DNA from: DATKMG01 sp035541995
GTDB lineage: Bacteria > Acidobacteriota > Terriglobia > Versatilivoradales > Versatilivoraceae
Direction of reading: 5' to 3'
Assembly (NCBI GenBank): GCA_035541995.1
Contig: DATKMG010000033.1
Span: 1 to 28,275 of the forward strand
DNA: 28,275 nucleotides
Part shown: positions 1 to 6,674 of the stretch, one piece after another
Layout of the letters: every line of letters begins with the position of its first letter
Position numbering within the stretch: the first letter of the stretch is position 1
Notes under the pieces: model-generated
What the model was told of the DNA's origin: nothing
The model's database searches: none
What the model saw: only the letters and a program-made list of their open reading frames with translations
Made by a program: the position numbers and the translations under genes

Positions 1-360
1 GACGAGATTCTGAAAATGATATCTGATTGTAGGAAAGTGTATGTGGAAACCCTGGAGGCTTTGGCTGTAGCCAATGAAGAACTGACTCAAGACCTCCAGA
101 ATGAGCTAGTGGAGATCAAGGAAGGAATTGCGCATCTCGACAAGAAACTCTTGAAGCGGATCAGAGTCGTTGGAACTCTGAGAGACATTTTTAAACACGC
201 CAAGAAGACCAAGGTCAAGGCAAAATTAGCTCGGAAGAATGACCTTAATAAGATCGATGATTTTCTGCTGAGCTCAGAACGTGCTTTGAGTTTCCTGAAC
301 ACCAAGAGAAGGCAAAAGTCGCTCCAGGAAAATCAGCAGGGACACGGAACCGAACTATAA
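1..360 (+). CDS. Hypothetical coiled-coil protein, 5' end open at window edge
   Basis: I do not recognise the family. The frame is already open at base 1 (residues DEILK precede the first ATG at 16), so the true start may lie outside the window. If ATG 16 is used the protein has 114 residues. It is strongly charged and helical in character: runs such as NEELTQDLQNELVEIKEG suggest a short coiled coil near residues 20-45, followed by a Lys/Arg-rich stretch (about residues 46-75). No signal peptide, membrane segment or catalytic motif is visible. It ends at a TAA, and a long palindrome (398-465) follows directly. No function can be assigned. Coding is supported by the uninterrupted frame and sensible amino-acid composition only. 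Confidence 0.55.
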   Translation, partial: DEILKMISDCRKVYVETLEALAVANEELTQDLQNELVEIKEGIAHLDKKLLKRIRVVGTLRDIFKHAKKTKVKAKLARKNDLNKIDDFLLSSERALSFLNTKRRQKSLQENQQGHGTEL

Positions 361-397
361 GTAGTGACTATCGTCCCAACCGTTTCTCGCAATAGGT

Positions 398-465
398 GCA
401 ATTAGGGGTGGTGGGCATGAGCCACAGCGTCGCCTACGCTCACACTGCCCGCCGCCGTTAATTGC
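398..465. repeat. Long imperfect palindrome between convergent genes
   Basis: Arms GCAATTA (398-404) and TAATTGC (459-465) are perfect inverses. Pairing continues inward through GGTGGTGGGCA (407-417) against TGCCCGCCGCC with two G-T wobbles, so about 20 of the outer 21 positions can pair. Inside, TGAGC (418-422) can pair with GCTCA (438-442), or AGCGT (426-430) with ACGCT (436-440). It lies 37 bases after the stop of the plus-strand coiled-coil gene and 53 bases after the stop of the minus-strand Mth938-like gene, so it could act as a bidirectional terminator. There is no T-run, and the length is more like a REP/MITE-type element. Confidence 0.7.
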
Positions 466-518
466 AGCCTCGCGTGGCAATGCTGAAAGTAGTCGAAGCA
501 AACTCTGTAACCGGATTG

Positions 519-869
519 TCAGCAGGTCACGTGTAATACGGCATTAGTCCCTTCAGCATTTTGCAGAAGGAGATTGATAGCCTCACAGGTCGGGAGGATG
601 ACTAGTTCGATATTTCGCTTCTTCGCCTCCGACCGCAACTCAGGGACCACCGGCATAGCGCCTGAAGCTCCTGTCCCCACCACCAGACGCTGGCATTTCC
701 AGGGAATATCCTCTTCCAATGACAAAGGGGTATGGCCATAGGAACTGCGGAGCTTTTTCGAGGCCTTCTTCCTGCGTTTGCTGACCTTGCCGCGATCAAT
801 CACGATGTCATGCTCATATTGAGTCCCGTCAATCTGTATCGAGCCAAAAACGAATTTTTCGATTTTCAT
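519..869 (-). CDS. Mth938-like (NDUFAF3-fold) domain protein
   Basis: This is a small single-domain protein of 116 residues. The sequence begins KIEKFVFGSIQIDG, carries a basic VSKRRKKASKK stretch where family members often read RKK, and has the glycine-rich turn LVVGTGASGAMPV followed by ELVILPTCEAINLL and a C-terminal NAVLHVTC. These are the usual landmarks of the Mth938 fold, which also includes mitochondrial NDUFAF3. The biochemical role of bacterial members is unknown. An ATG start at 869 is preferred over the GTG at 872: AGGAGG lies nine bases upstream of the ATG. The GTG would also have usable spacing, so a one-codon uncertainty remains. The gene stands alone, convergent with the fragment at the window start. 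Confidence 0.8.
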   Translation of the reverse strand: MKIEKFVFGSIQIDGTQYEHDIVIDRGKVSKRRKKASKKLRSSYGHTPLSLEEDIPWKCQRLVVGTGASGAMPVVPELRSEAKKRNIELVILPTCEAINLLLQNAEGTNAVLHVTC

Positions 870-872
870 CAC

Positions 873-1189
873 CCCTCACCTCCTGAACCTGAAATTCTCA
901 CTACAAAAACAGAAGACACCACAGCAAACCCAATGCTGCATATTTATCAAGCTCCACCGGCATCCTCACTCTTCCCGTTATCTTTCAGCCACTGCGGCCC
1001 TCTGGGTTCGAGACCTTTCTCTGCGCCTTTGCGCCTCTGCGTTCAGCTTTTTGACGCGGCCAGCGGCCGTGTAAAACACTGTTGGTCAGGAATCCCTCTG
1101 ACGCGGCTTGGCGACAGTCCCCCGATTGACTATCGCATTGGAAAAAATGAAGGAACCTCGAGAATCGGATCAGCTGACAGAAGAAGAAG
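873..1189. other. 317-base intergenic region with an interspersed-repeat-like motif
   Basis: No convincing gene was seen. The part nearest 873 holds the ribosome binding site of the Mth938-like gene. Around 1018-1046 there is a stretch of near-repeated octamers (CTCTGCG, CCTTTGCG, CCTCTGCG) of the kind seen as dispersed intergenic repeats in several bacterial phyla. TGACGCGGC occurs twice nearby (in the 1050s and about 1098). The plus-strand frame across this region has low-complexity composition and overlaps the genes on both sides, so I do not call it coding. Confidence 0.4.
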
Positions 1190-1945
1190 TCAGGGTATCA
1201 GACTCTCTTCCCAGGTTTCCACTCCTGGCGGGACCGTACCTTCCAGTAAGTCAACGAACATGAGGAGAGATTTTCGTGCATCGCCTATCGGATAGTAGAA
1301 CGAGTCCCAGTTGTCGCTGTCTTCCCCATCATGGTTGGGGATCACATGTTCGAAGTACCAAGCCTCCTTGATTTCCCTATAGGCACTGGATGCCCGAGTC
1401 TCAATATTCTCCAGATCTTTCAAGGACAACTCATATTTCTGGCGCCTGGCCCGGCGTAGCAGCTTGCGTCTCATTATGTCAGTGAGCAACGCCGGGAGGG
1501 ATATATTTCGGTCGGGGGCTTTAAGGTACAAAACCTCATCCCTGGAGAGTGGTGAGAGGAACACACTGATCCGACTGACCTTGGAGAGATGAGGATGCGT
1601 TTGCAGCATCCGACCCACGAAAGGATTACCTTCAAAGAGCGCATCACCGTGGTTCAGAAGAAGTTGAAGCTCCTCGAGGTCAAGGGCCTGGAGATCGCCT
1701 CTTACGTCCAGGACCACATACCGGGTGTCGTCTCTTAGCCCTTCAATATAGCTTCTCGGTCGGAAATAATAATCCGCTCCATCGATTTCACCCGGACGAG
1801 GAGTTCGACTGTTGTAAAGCACAAGCTTCCGCAGTCGTTTGTGAATCTCCGGATAGAATTTTGCCAGGGCTTTCTCCAAAGGGCTCTTCCCAACGCATGA
1901 AGGCCCAGATAAAATGACGAGGCGGCCCGATGTGTCAGGGACCAT
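1190..1945 (-). CDS. Guanylate-kinase-like P-loop protein
   Basis: A nucleoside-monophosphate-kinase-type protein of 251 residues. The P-loop GPSCVGKS lies at residues 14-21, and NSRTPRPGEIDGADYYF (about 45-61) matches the guanylate kinase GMP-binding segment (TRxPRPGExDGxDYxF). These support a guanylate kinase fold. The protein is longer than housekeeping guanylate kinases (about 200 residues). The segment after residue 62 lacks the usual FxxWAxVHGNxYGT sequence and reads instead RYVVLDVRGDLQALDLEELQ. The substrate is therefore uncertain and this is probably a paralogue, not the essential Gmk. The C-terminal part is Arg/Lys-rich, then acidic (HDGEDSDNWD). The ATG at 1945 has a clear GGGAGGTGA site upstream. 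It is divergent from the acetyltransferase gene, with about 100 bases between starts. Confidence 0.75.
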   Translation of the reverse strand: MVPDTSGRLVILSGPSCVGKSPLEKALAKFYPEIHKRLRKLVLYNSRTPRPGEIDGADYYFRPRSYIEGLRDDTRYVVLDVRGDLQALDLEELQLLLNHGDALFEGNPFVGRMLQTHPHLSKVSRISVFLSPLSRDEVLYLKAPDRNISLPALLTDIMRRKLLRRARRQKYELSLKDLENIETRASSAYREIKEAWYFEHVIPNHDGEDSDNWDSFYYPIGDARKSLLMFVDLLEGTVPPGVETWEESLIP

Positions 1946-2047
1946 GACTCACCTCCCGGGCACCCCGAATCCGAAATGAGAAAGCTGTCGAGGCGCTCTC
2001 CACACAATTATAGTTCCGTAAAATCCAGGACTTCAATTTCAATCATT

Positions 2048-2860
2048 ATGCAGCAGCACCTGATTGATCGTTACCTCAGCATCTTAGGCGTATCAAGACG
2101 AGAGCCTACCCGGGATGCCCTTTTCGAATTGGTCCGATCTCACATGCTGCGGATCCCTTTTGAGAATCTGTCCAAGATTTATTATAGAAAACACCAAGGA
2201 CTCATTGGCTTGCCTGGTCTCGAATTGTTCCTGGAAGGCATTGAACGATTCAACCTGGGCGGCACGTGTTACGCCAACAATTTCCACATTCATGAATTGC
2301 TGGCAAACCTGGGTTATCAGGTTATGCTGTGCGGTGCAGATATGTCTAACCCTGACGTTCACGTAGTAAACATCGTGAACTCGGAAGGCCGGGACTATTT
2401 GGTCGATGTTGGATATGCTGCTCCCTTCCTGACCCCTCTTCCTCGTGATCTGAAAACAGATTATTGTGTCAGTTTAGGTTCAGATCAGTATATCCTCAGG
2501 CCTCAGGACAGCAGAGGATATTCACACCTCGAGTTTTACCGAAATGGAACTCCGCGACACGGCTATTGGGTCAAGCCGTTCCCGAGACAAATTGGTGAAT
2601 TTGACCGGGTAATTGCAGGTTCATTTGATAAATCCGCGACGTTCATGAATGCATTATTGATGACTCGCTTCTTTCCGGACAGGTCGATTGTGATTCGTAA
2701 TTTGTCATTGATGGAATCTCATGGAACCGTGACACAAACCCGGGGGTTGGCCAGCCTTGAGGAATTGGCGCAGGCCGTCCACGATCATTTCGCTATCCCG
2801 CTGGCGCTCATTTTGGACGTAGTGAACGAGTTTGAGAGACTCGAGGATCCCTGGGAGTAA
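2048..2860 (+). CDS. nat: Arylamine N-acetyltransferase
   Basis: Transfers acetyl or a related acyl group from acyl-CoA to arylamine, hydroxylamine or hydrazine nitrogens by a ping-pong mechanism; cytoplasmic. The catalytic triad is visible: Cys74 in GGTCYANN, His105 in NPDVHVVN and Asp120 in YLVDVGYAAP. The N-terminal RIPFENLS motif (about 36-43) is also a family hallmark. Length (270 residues) is normal. The open frame extends back to ATG 1976, but those 24 extra residues are Ser/Arg-rich and have no family counterpart, so ATG 2048 is preferred; neither start has a good Shine-Dalgarno sequence. Natural substrates of most bacterial NATs are unknown; some act in secondary metabolism. It is divergent from the guanylate-kinase-like gene and followed 64 bases later by the D-threonine-aldolase-like gene. 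Confidence 0.88.
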   Translation: MQQHLIDRYLSILGVSRREPTRDALFELVRSHMLRIPFENLSKIYYRKHQGLIGLPGLELFLEGIERFNLGGTCYANNFHIHELLANLGYQVMLCGADMSNPDVHVVNIVNSEGRDYLVDVGYAAPFLTPLPRDLKTDYCVSLGSDQYILRPQDSRGYSHLEFYRNGTPRHGYWVKPFPRQIGEFDRVIAGSFDKSATFMNALLMTRFFPDRSIVIRNLSLMESHGTVTQTRGLASLEELAQAVHDHFAIPLALILDVVNEFERLEDPWE

Positions 2861-2924
2861 GGGAGTCCTCTTGCGTCGGGTACGATGGTTAGTTGGTTTA
2901 TACGTGCTAAACTGAAAGGTTCGT

Positions 2925-4055
2925 ATGCAAAGTCGCCTCCCAAGTCCTATCCCCCTATTCAAAGATGATATCCCAACGCCTGCTTTGCTGGTGAATCTGG
3001 ATCTTTTTGAGCGAAATCTGCAGAAGATGGCGGATTGTCTCAACCAGCGGCGAATTTCATTTCGTCCTCACGCCAAAACTCACAGGTGTCCGACGATTGC
3101 CAAAAAGCAAATCGCCCTGGGTGCAGTGGGGATCTGTGTTGCTAAGCTGAGTGAGGCAGAGATTATGGCCGCATCGGGCATTGCCAACATCCTGATCACC
3201 TCGGAAATTGTCGGCAAGCCCAAGATTGAGAGGCTTCTCAGCCTGTCCGATCGATCTCCCTCGTTAATGGCAGTAGTGGATCATCCAGCCGTGGTTCAAG
3301 ACCTCGTAGAAGCCACAGAAGCAAGAAAGACAGCTCTCAATCTCCTGATCGACATCGACGGAGGCACCCATCGAACCGGGTGTGTCCCAGGCCGCGCGGC
3401 TCTGACATTGGCGCAAGAGATATGCCGCTCCCGATGGCTCAGGCTCCGAGGGATCCAATGCTATGCAGGTCGTGCTGCTCACACAGTTGGGTTTGAAGAA
3501 AGGAGAAGGTACTCTGAGGAGCGGTTGGCCGAAGGCTTGGAAACCAAGGCGATGATTGAAAAGCACGGAATGCCAGTCGATATATTTACCGGTGGAAGTA
3601 CAGGAACTTACGACATCGATGTGGCCATTGAGGGCTTCACAGAGCTGCAGGCCGGCTCTTACATCTTCATGGATCTCGATTATCGTCGGATCGGAAGTCA
3701 GAGGGGAGAGAGTTTCCAGGATTTTGAGTATGCGCTCGCTGTGCTAACCACGGTTATCAGCCAGTCTCATGTTGGACTGGCCACGGTGGATGCGGGATTC
3801 AAAGCTTTCTCAACCGATAAACCCTTCGTTCCCGAATTGAAGCATGACCCCGGAGTTAAATTCCGCTGGGCTGGTGATGAGCACGGTATCCTAGACTTGG
3901 AAGGCGCCCAACAGGCAATCAAGTTGGGCGACAGGCTCGAGTTTATTCCGCCGCATTGCGATCCTACCGTCAACCTCTATGACTACATTTATGCAATCCG
4001 CGGAGGTCAAGTCGAAGAAATCTGGCCGGTAGAAGCCAGAGGTATGTCGCAGTGA
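2925..4055 (+). CDS. D-threonine aldolase-like PLP enzyme (alanine racemase N-fold)
   Basis: Family members are fold-type III PLP enzymes that split D-threonine or other D-3-hydroxy amino acids into glycine and an aldehyde, or dehydrate D-serine. The protein (376 residues) starts with DDIPTPALLVNLDLFERNL. It has the Schiff-base lysine, Lys51, in RPHAKTH, the Gly-rich phosphate-binding segment FTGGSTGTYD, and the metal-binding His and Asp in PPHCDPTVNLYD near the C terminus, where D-threonine aldolases use His-x-Asp. D-serine dehydratases instead have His-x-Cys, so an aldolase-type activity is favoured, but the substrate is not certain. A weak GAAAGG site precedes ATG 2925. It may be co-transcribed with the NAT gene. 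Confidence 0.85.
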   Translation: MQSRLPSPIPLFKDDIPTPALLVNLDLFERNLQKMADCLNQRRISFRPHAKTHRCPTIAKKQIALGAVGICVAKLSEAEIMAASGIANILITSEIVGKPKIERLLSLSDRSPSLMAVVDHPAVVQDLVEATEARKTALNLLIDIDGGTHRTGCVPGRAALTLAQEICRSRWLRLRGIQCYAGRAAHTVGFEERRRYSEERLAEGLETKAMIEKHGMPVDIFTGGSTGTYDIDVAIEGFTELQAGSYIFMDLDYRRIGSQRGESFQDFEYALAVLTTVISQSHVGLATVDAGFKAFSTDKPFVPELKHDPGVKFRWAGDEHGILDLEGAQQAIKLGDRLEFIPPHCDPTVNLYDYIYAIRGGQVEEIWPVEARGMSQ

Positions 4056-4105
4056 ACGAACCAGCGGAATGGTACTGGTATTTATCGATTCAGAGATCCC
4101 ATGGT

Positions 4106-4360
4106 CTAGAAGGTTAACCGCAAACCAAACTGGATTTGGCGGGGCAGTCCCGAGCCGGTATTATCGACGGCGAATTTGTCACTGTTGCTATTGAAATTCA
4201 CCACGGAGGTAATCTGACCGAAGCCGCTCGGAACGGATAAGTACCCTTGGGGATGCAAAGCATCAGGAGGATTATAGTCGAGCGACAAGTTCGGAGCTGG
4301 AAATGCCAGTCCCACCTGGAGAGGGGAGGTTCCCGCAGAGAATAAGCAGGAAATAGCCGT
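4106..4360 (-). pseudogene. 3' relic of an Oar-like TonB-dependent outer-membrane protein
   Basis: On the minus strand a frame runs from a stop near 4361 to a stop at 4106 and ends with the residues GSGLPRQIQFGLRLTF. A terminal beta-strand ending in Phe, preceded by RQIQFGL, is the C-terminal signature of the large carboxypeptidase-regulatory/Oar-like barrel proteins that are abundant in Acidobacteriota. The preceding text (PSGFGQITSVVNFNS) also fits the last extracellular turn of such barrels. Only about 80 codons remain out of a family length near 1,000, and there is no start codon with a ribosome site, so this is a decayed remnant. It sits convergent to the D-threonine-aldolase-like gene. 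The family assignment rests on the C-terminal signature alone. Confidence 0.6.
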
Positions 4361-4419
4361 TCAGGCCGACACACAACTGCTTTGGAATACGTCAGCACTC
4401 AACCGACCCCTGATTCAGT

Positions 4420-4425
4420 TATAAT
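4420..4425 (+). promoter_or_regulatory. Candidate -10 element for the beta-propeller gene
   Basis: A perfect TATAAT lies 20 bases before the ATG at 4446. No good -35 match is present at the usual distance, and the implied transcript leader would be only about a dozen bases, just enough to hold the AAGGAG ribosome site at 4435-4440. Confidence 0.3.
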
Positions 4426-4445
4426 TCCGGCAAAAAGGAGCCGTT

Positions 4446-5462
4446 ATGCGCAACATCACCCTTGTCCTCACACTGGCCACTATGACCTCACTCCTCGCAC
4501 AGCCATCCTCGTCTTTTCACGTCACCCACACATACACACTGGGCGGGGACGGTGGCTGGGATTACATCGTGCCCGACCCACCGAATCACCGTCTGTTTAT
4601 CGCCAGGCAGAATCGCGTGATGGTAGTCGACGAGGATGGCGGGACCCTGCTCGGGGAAATCACCGGCATCCAAGGTGCGCACGGAACCGCGGTTGCGCAT
4701 GGCACAGGGCATGGATTTGCCACATCGGGTAATGACCAGTCCGTCCTCATGTTCGATCTGAAGACTCTCAAAGTACTCAGTCGGATTCCGGCTGCTGAAG
4801 ATGCCGACGCCATCATCTATGACAAGGCATCGAACCGGGTCTTCACATTTAATGGTGACGCGCACTCTTCGACGGTGATCGATGCGCGAGCCGGGACCGT
4901 CATCACGAACATTCCGCTGGGCGGCAAACCAGAATATGGCGCTTCGGCCGGCGATGGAAGGGTGTATGCGAATCTCACCGACACGAGCGAGGTGGTCGAG
5001 ATCGACGCAAAGACGGCAACGGTGCTGAGGCACTGGCCGACCGCCCCCTGCAAGCAGCCGGTCGCTATGGCCATCGACACTGCGCATCATCGTCTATTCA
5101 GCGGATGCCGTAGCGGCGTGATGGCGATCTCCGACTATCAGGCGGGCAAGGTGGTCGCAACGGTGCCGATCGGCACAGGTGTAGACGGCGCTGGATTCGA
5201 CGCGGCAACAGGTGACGCGTTTGCATCGAATGCGGACGGCACGCTGACTGTGATTCACCAGGATACTCCGGACCAATATCACGTCGTCGAAAATGTTCAG
5301 ACGCCGCTTGGATCTCGGAACATGGGGCTCAATTCCTCCAATCATCGCGTGTTCATCGTCTCGGCGAAGTTTGGACCGACGTCCGCGGGAGCCAGGAGAG
5401 GACCGGTGTTGCCGGGATCATTCACATTGATGGTGATAGAGCAAGGTCCAGCAGCACACTGA
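4446..5462 (+). CDS. Exported YncE/YVTN-type beta-propeller protein
   Basis: This protein has 338 residues. The N-terminal 20 or so residues form a Sec-type signal (basic MRN, hydrophobic ITLVLTLATMTSLL, then AQP as a likely cleavage region), so it should be periplasmic. The rest is a run of blade-like repeats of roughly 40 residues, each with a pattern such as NHRLFIA..., KASNRVFTF..., AHHRLFSG... and SNHRVFIV..., alternating with VVDxDxGxxLxxI-type strands. That is the YncE/YVTN propeller layout. Such proteins bind ligands or partners; no catalytic residues are recognisable. A strong AAGGAG site five bases from the ATG fixes the start. By eye the gene is richer in CpG than the genes to its left, as is the carbonic anhydrase that follows convergently. 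Confidence 0.82.
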   Translation: MRNITLVLTLATMTSLLAQPSSSFHVTHTYTLGGDGGWDYIVPDPPNHRLFIARQNRVMVVDEDGGTLLGEITGIQGAHGTAVAHGTGHGFATSGNDQSVLMFDLKTLKVLSRIPAAEDADAIIYDKASNRVFTFNGDAHSSTVIDARAGTVITNIPLGGKPEYGASAGDGRVYANLTDTSEVVEIDAKTATVLRHWPTAPCKQPVAMAIDTAHHRLFSGCRSGVMAISDYQAGKVVATVPIGTGVDGAGFDAATGDAFASNADGTLTVIHQDTPDQYHVVENVQTPLGSRNMGLNSSNHRVFIVSAKFGPTSAGARRGPVLPGSFTLMVIEQGPAAH

Positions 5463-5463
5463 T

Positions 5464-5502
5464 GGGGCCTTACGACTCGTTCGACTCTGGCCCAGCGGTC
5501 GC
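5464..5502. repeat. Copy 1 of a 40-base near-identical direct repeat (copy 2 at 6794-6833)
   Basis: GGGGCC, one mismatch, TACGACTCGTTCGAC, two mismatches, TGGCCCA, then GGTCGC after a short divergent stretch. The same series occurs in the same orientation at 6794-6833 inside the 3' end of the FGGY kinase gene. On the minus strand both copies can be read as WA(R/K)VERVVRP. The two copies flank the carbonic anhydrase gene. Confidence 0.5.
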
Positions 5503-5586
5503 TACCCTCGCGAGAAGCGCAGGCAAAATAACAGCCGCGCCGATCGCGACGTACAGTCGTGAAACTTCGTGCGTATCAACATTCAT
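5470..5586 (-). CDS. Possible 38-residue single-pass membrane microprotein
   Basis: Starting 12 bases after the carbonic anhydrase stop, an ATG at 5586 opens a 38-codon frame on the same strand that ends in TAA at 5470. The product has a short polar N terminus (MNVDTHEVSR), one hydrophobic helix of about 20 residues (LYVAIGAAVILPALLARVA) and a polar tail. The position right behind an exported enzyme and the clean hydrophobic segment make it a plausible co-transcribed microprotein. The ribosome site is weak (a GGATAGG is rather distant), and its 3' third overlaps the repeat at 5464-5502, so it may instead be a chance frame. Confidence 0.4.
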   Translation of the reverse strand: MNVDTHEVSRLYVAIGAAVILPALLARVATAGPESNES

Positions 5587-5598
5587 AGGTAGGTACGC

Positions 5599-6348
5599 CT
5601 ATCCGATAAATTCCACCACGCCATTGGCCAGATCGTACATTGCGCCAGCGATCTTGATGCTTCCTTTCTTTTCCAGCGCCTCTAAGATTGGGCTGCGGCG
5701 GCGGATGTTCTCGGTCCCGAGGACGACGTTCGTCCGTGCCACGGCGTCGACATAAGCCGCATTCTTGCTCAACTTCTCACCTTCAAACTTCGTCGCCGAG
5801 ACAGCTGGCTTGATTCGCGCCAGGAGCCCCGTAAGGTTACCCATTTCGACATCGTCTATCGCGCCTTTCACCGCCCCGCACGCCGTATGCCCCAAAACCA
5901 GCACCAGCTTGGCGCCGGCAACGGCGCAGGCAAACTCCATGCTGCCGAGCATGTCATCATTTACGACGTTGCCCGCCACCCGGCCGATGAACACATCGCC
6001 GATGCCTGCATCGAATATGATCTCCGCCGGCACTCGCGAATCGATGCAGCCAAGAACCACTGCCGCCGGGTATTGCCCGGCCGCACTGGATCGTTTCTCT
6101 GCCAAAAAATCCCTCGGAACCATCTTCCGCGTTCGGAACCGCTCATTTCCTTTCTTCAACTCGTCAATAACCTGCGCCGGGTTCATACTGTCGCGTTGTT
6201 CTTTTGTTAACGAGCCACTTCTGTTAGTCGCTAGCTGCATGGATAAGGCAGCAAGCGGAGTCATGGCACAGGTGCCGAGGGCTGCGCTCAAGAGACTGCG
6301 GCGATCCACAGCCAGGCTAAACAGAGACTTGTCAGGCCTTCCTTTCAT
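5599..6348 (-). CDS. Exported beta-class carbonic anhydrase
   Basis: Interconverts CO2 and bicarbonate with a zinc centre. The canonical beta-class residues are present: Cys101-x-Asp103-x-Arg105 in GCIDSRVP, and His154 and Cys157 in LGHTACGAVKGA, together with the GRVAGNVV segment. Length after processing (about 210 residues) is normal. The first 40 residues carry a twin-arginine-like signal (DRRSLLSAALG followed by a small-residue hydrophobic stretch), so the enzyme is probably exported folded, with its metal already bound. The Tat consensus is imperfect (DRRSLL, not SRRxFL). A strong GGAGGAG site precedes ATG 6348. A possible microprotein follows on the same strand. A cytoplasmic enzyme with a mis-chosen start is unlikely because the signal is in frame with that good ribosome site. 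Confidence 0.9.
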   Translation of the reverse strand: MKGRPDKSLFSLAVDRRSLLSAALGTCAMTPLAALSMQLATNRSGSLTKEQRDSMNPAQVIDELKKGNERFRTRKMVPRDFLAEKRSSAAGQYPAAVVLGCIDSRVPAEIIFDAGIGDVFIGRVAGNVVNDDMLGSMEFACAVAGAKLVLVLGHTACGAVKGAIDDVEMGNLTGLLARIKPAVSATKFEGEKLSKNAAYVDAVARTNVVLGTENIRRRSPILEALEKKGSIKIAGAMYDLANGVVEFIG

Positions 6349-6674
6349 GTTTCTCCTCCTCTATTTGAAGGATGCCCTTTGGATCCTTAGCTAATTCATT
6401 TAAGAGTTTTCTCTTTTCCGATTGATCTTAATTGTACTTTTTTTTATCACTCTGCACGAGGAAAGCTTGGTACACAGGCCGGCGTTCGACGGTTCGGGGC
6501 GAAGGACATAGAAAATGGTTGAAACTTGGCTGGAACCGGTATTTGCGAAATTCGGTAATATGGGTCCTTCTTCCGCACACTCTACCCCCATGATAATGAA
6601 ATCCTGTCATATAAGGAATCAGGGAAGAGCGCGGGGGATTCGTCACTGCATTTCACAATCTTCAATAAACCGGG
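6349..6674. other. 326-base AT-rich intergenic region
   Basis: Lies between the carbonic anhydrase start and the stop of the FGGY kinase (both minus strand). It contains the GGAGGAG site of the anhydrase at its left end, a small inverted repeat AAGGAT/ATCCTT near 6370-6390, an AAGAG-tttt-CTCTT hairpin near 6402-6416 and a run of eight T at about 6438. No hairpin with a correctly placed T-run could be found for terminating the sugar operon, and no credible gene is present. Confidence 0.4.

Noticed and set aside
1003..1015. GGGTTCGAGACC resembling a tRNA T-arm
   Set aside because: The flanking bases do not pair to close a five-base-pair stem, and no cloverleaf is possible.
732..1295. 187-codon plus-strand frame
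   Set aside because: It overlaps the Mth938-like gene and the 3' end of the guanylate-kinase-like gene on the other strand, has low-complexity composition and includes the dispersed-repeat-like octamers.
4488..5090. 200-codon minus-strand frame under the beta-propeller gene
   Set aside because: Antisense shadow of a gene with a clear signal peptide, repeat pattern and ribosome site.
5765..6394. 209-codon plus-strand frame over the carbonic anhydrase gene
   Set aside because: Antisense of a complete, motif-confirmed enzyme; no family features of its own.
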